Below, piece after piece: positions 62,374 to 64,000 of a stretch of DNA of 64,000 nucleotides. Origin of the DNA: Sulfurospirillum sp. UBA4058 (GTDB lineage Bacteria > Campylobacterota > Campylobacteria > Campylobacterales > Sulfurospirillaceae); assembly GCA_002382085.1 (NCBI GenBank), contig DFZK01000010.1:145042-209041 (forward strand), read 5' to 3'. Positions within the stretch are counted from its first letter, which is position 1; each line of letters starts with the position of its first letter. The position numbers and the translations under genes were made by a program. Under the pieces are notes generated by a model. It was given only the letters and a program-made list of their open reading frames with translations, was not told where the DNA came from and searched no databases.

Positions 62374-62784
62374 TTATCTGACCGTATAAAACAAAAGCGA
62401 CGTTACGACGATTAAAATAGCGTCGATAAGGTACTTACGGATCGTGAGCGCTTTATAGCGGTTCAAGTCCATCTGTGCGATGCGCACTTTTTTATAGCTC
62501 TTATGGTTGCGAATTCCAAAGGCGACGATATAAAGCCAAACACCGATCATGACCCATACCGAAAGCGAAAATGCAAACTGGCGTACCGCCATCACGATCA
62601 ATCCCGTAAAGAAAATCGCCGCTAAAACAATGTAATATTGCGGTGCCAACAGTTCGAGCCGTTTGGATAACGAAACAAATGAACGATCGCTTTTGAGCAA
62701 ATAAAGATTCCCTCCGATCAACCCGACTAAAAGAACGATAAACAAAAGATGCAAGTCGGAAGAGAGTGCGATAAGTTCTTCCAT
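62374..62784 (-). CDS. four-helix membrane protein of unknown function
   Basis: A 136-residue inner-membrane protein with helices at about 13-30, 48-65, 72-90 and 115-132, separated by short basic loops (HKSYKKVRIAQMD). I do not recognise a family motif; the layout resembles small CopD-like or DUF membrane proteins of this phylum. The start at 62784 is chosen because AAGGA lies 8-9 bases upstream. It is probably cotranscribed with rsmE and divergent from the moeA-like gene. Confidence 0.7.
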   Translation of the reverse strand: MEELIALSSDLHLLFIVLLVGLIGGNLYLLKSDRSFVSLSKRLELLAPQYYIVLAAIFFTGLIVMAVRQFAFSLSVWVMIGVWLYIVAFGIRNHKSYKKVRIAQMDLNRYKALTIRKYLIDAILIVVTSLLFYTVR

Positions 62785-62832
62785 GATGAAAATTCCTTCA
62801 CAAAAAATAGTCTCAAATTTTACCCGTTTTAG

Positions 62833-62838
62833 TATAAT
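62833..62838 (+). promoter_or_regulatory. candidate -10 box of the moeA-like gene
   Basis: TTAGTATAAT lies 28 bp before the ATG, with AAGG as ribosome-binding site 7 bases upstream of the start. Confidence 0.6.
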
Positions 62839-62865
62839 ATCCCGCATAAATCATAAGGTTTTCCC

Positions 62866-63981
62866 ATGCCCGTTTTATACCAAGAAGCACTCAAAACAAT
62901 TCAAACCGCCGTTGCGCCGTTACGAAAAACGCAAACGCTCTCTTTATTGAAGGCGATGCATCGCATTTCGGCGGCAAACGTACACGCCCACTTTGCCTTA
63001 CCGAAATACCCGATGAGCCTCAAAGAAGGATACGGATTTATTCTCAAAGAACCGACGGACGATGCGTCGTGCATTCCTTGGAGCCAAACCGTCAGGCTCT
63101 CGACGGGCGATTTCGTTCCGGCGGGCATTAATGCCGTCGTTGCCGAAGAAGACGTCCATATCGATTACGAAACGAATCGTATGGTTTTAAATGCCAAACC
63201 TTCACTTTACCAAAATATTAAACACCAAGGCGAAGATATTGCCAAAGGCGAAATCCTGCTTCAACGTTTCGAGCGCATTAGTGCTTATAAGATTACCGCA
63301 TTATCGTCGCAAGGCATTCATCGCATTAAAGTTTTAAAAAAACCCGTTATCGGCATCATTAGCATCGGAGAGGCTCTTGCAAACGGGCATGTCGCCAACT
63401 CAAACGCGATGAGCCTTGCGGGACGGATTATCGAGCTTGGCGGAGCGATCGAAGCGATGGTTGTTTGTCGGGAAAATACCGAAACGATTTTAGAACACGT
63501 GCACCGCCTAAGCTCGATGTGCGATTGCATCGTTACCACCGGAGCATTAAGCCATAAAGACGCTATGCGCGCACTGATCAATCAAAACGTTTTTGAAACG
63601 CTGTTCGATCGCGTCAAACTAACCCCTTCCCAGCCGAGCGCGCTTTCGCTTTTAAACGCAACGCCGATTTTGCATCTTCCGGGTTTACCGCTCTCGTGTA
63701 TGCTCGGTTTTGAAATGCTAGGTGTTCCGCTTTTACGCCACTTGCAGCATTACACCTGTATGCTTCCCGATATGATTACGTGTATCAACCAAAAGCGTTT
63801 GACATGTAAGGCTTCAAGCATGAATGCCGTTCCCGGATTTAGCGACGGTAGGCATTTTCTTCATGCACCTTATTACGAAGCGGGACGTTTAAATATTTTG
63901 AGCGCGTGTAACGGTTATACGCTGATTGAAAATAAAGAGGTCATTGAAGAGGGAGAAGAGATCGCTTTTTTCTATTTTTAA
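62866..63981 (+). CDS. MoeA-like molybdopterin molybdenumtransferase, divergent
   Basis: A 371-residue MoeA-family protein, shorter than the ~400 of E. coli MoeA. The fold is recognisable: STGDFVPAGINAVVAEEDV, GEDIAKGEILL, and the MPT-binding part with IGIISIGEALANGHVANSN. Three usually conserved motifs are changed: MDGYA reads KEGYG, GDEL reads GEAL, and GGxSxGxxD reads GALSHKDAM. It may therefore be a paralogue with altered function rather than the main Mo-insertion enzyme. It contains a near copy of the window palindrome read as Leu-Thr-Cys-Lys. Confidence 0.82.
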   Translation: MPVLYQEALKTIQTAVAPLRKTQTLSLLKAMHRISAANVHAHFALPKYPMSLKEGYGFILKEPTDDASCIPWSQTVRLSTGDFVPAGINAVVAEEDVHIDYETNRMVLNAKPSLYQNIKHQGEDIAKGEILLQRFERISAYKITALSSQGIHRIKVLKKPVIGIISIGEALANGHVANSNAMSLAGRIIELGGAIEAMVVCRENTETILEHVHRLSSMCDCIVTTGALSHKDAMRALINQNVFETLFDRVKLTPSQPSALSLLNATPILHLPGLPLSCMLGFEMLGVPLLRHLQHYTCMLPDMITCINQKRLTCKASSMNAVPGFSDGRHFLHAPYYEAGRLNILSACNGYTLIENKEVIEEGEEIAFFYF

Positions 63982-64000
63982 CACGAGGCTCGGGCAAAGC

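Noticed and set aside
1..64000. tRNA, rRNA or CRISPR array
   Set aside because: I scanned the intergenic gaps by eye for cloverleaf arms, CCA ends and regular repeats and found none; only one gap exceeds 300 bp. A covariance-model scan would settle this.

Overview
The window is a chromosomal segment of a Campylobacterota (Epsilonproteobacteria) bacterium, most likely Sulfurospirillum or a close relative. This is inferred from gene content and order, not from a marker gene. Supporting blocks known from Campylobacter jejuni and relatives are lysA-(LptG)-pheA-hisC-fliF-fliG-fliH-dxs-perR, cheV-cheA(with receiver)-cheW, fabZ-lpxA-clpX-mreB-mreC-carB, and trxB-trxA-yraN-hom-aminotransferase-rlmB-rsmI-rpmE-rsmE. 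Promoters seen beside these genes are mostly extended -10 boxes without a clear -35, as is usual in this phylum. No rRNA, tRNA, insertion sequence, phage gene or CRISPR array was found.

Layout. 1-4.7 kb: a partial YceD-like gene, ndk, a 2x[4Fe-4S] ferredoxin, a Cache-type chemoreceptor, AhpC peroxiredoxin and a convergent PerR/Fur regulator. 4.8-13.6 kb: dxs, the flagellar base genes fliH/G/F, then hisC, pheA and lysA. 13.7-18.8 kb: an LptF/G permease, pth, rplY, a PilT/PilU-type ATPase, transaldolase and serB. 18.9-28.5 kb: hemerythrin, metF-like, cheW/cheA/cheV, LpxH-like, argC, greA, lpxB, surE. 28.5-34.5 kb: tcdA followed by an accessory-looking stretch. 34.5-43.2 kb: carB, mreC/B, clpX, lpxA, fabZ, queH. 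43.4-50.7 kb: a large DUF748 protein, bcp, ilvE, an SPFH protein, hisIE and tandem DUF2393 genes. 50.7-62.8 kb: radical SAM, purF, dapB, trxB, trxA, yraN, hom, aminotransferase, two envelope-associated unknowns, rlmB, rsmI, rpmE, rsmE and a membrane unknown. 62.9-64 kb: a divergent moeA-like gene.

The accessory-looking stretch (about 29.2-34.0 kb) stands out. It is visibly CpG-poor next to the rest of the window, carries three genes I do not recognise, and holds a compact five-gene cluster: a DUF134 HTH/zinc-ribbon protein, two paralogous MinD-type ATPases each with an embedded 2x[4Fe-4S] ferredoxin domain, and two NifX/orange-protein-type metal-cofactor proteins. It has a divergent control region with two consensus TTGACA/TATAAT promoters and related dyad operators. 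It resembles the orange-protein (ORP) system of Desulfovibrio but in a different arrangement, and is the best candidate here for a little-described system.

A second signal cuts across everything: the palindrome TTACATGTAA occurs ten times exactly, plus many near copies, in genes on both strands and between genes, where chance predicts well under one copy. Inside genes it is read in more than one frame (commonly Leu-His-Val-Lys, otherwise Thr-Cys-Lys), so selection appears to act on the DNA rather than on a peptide.
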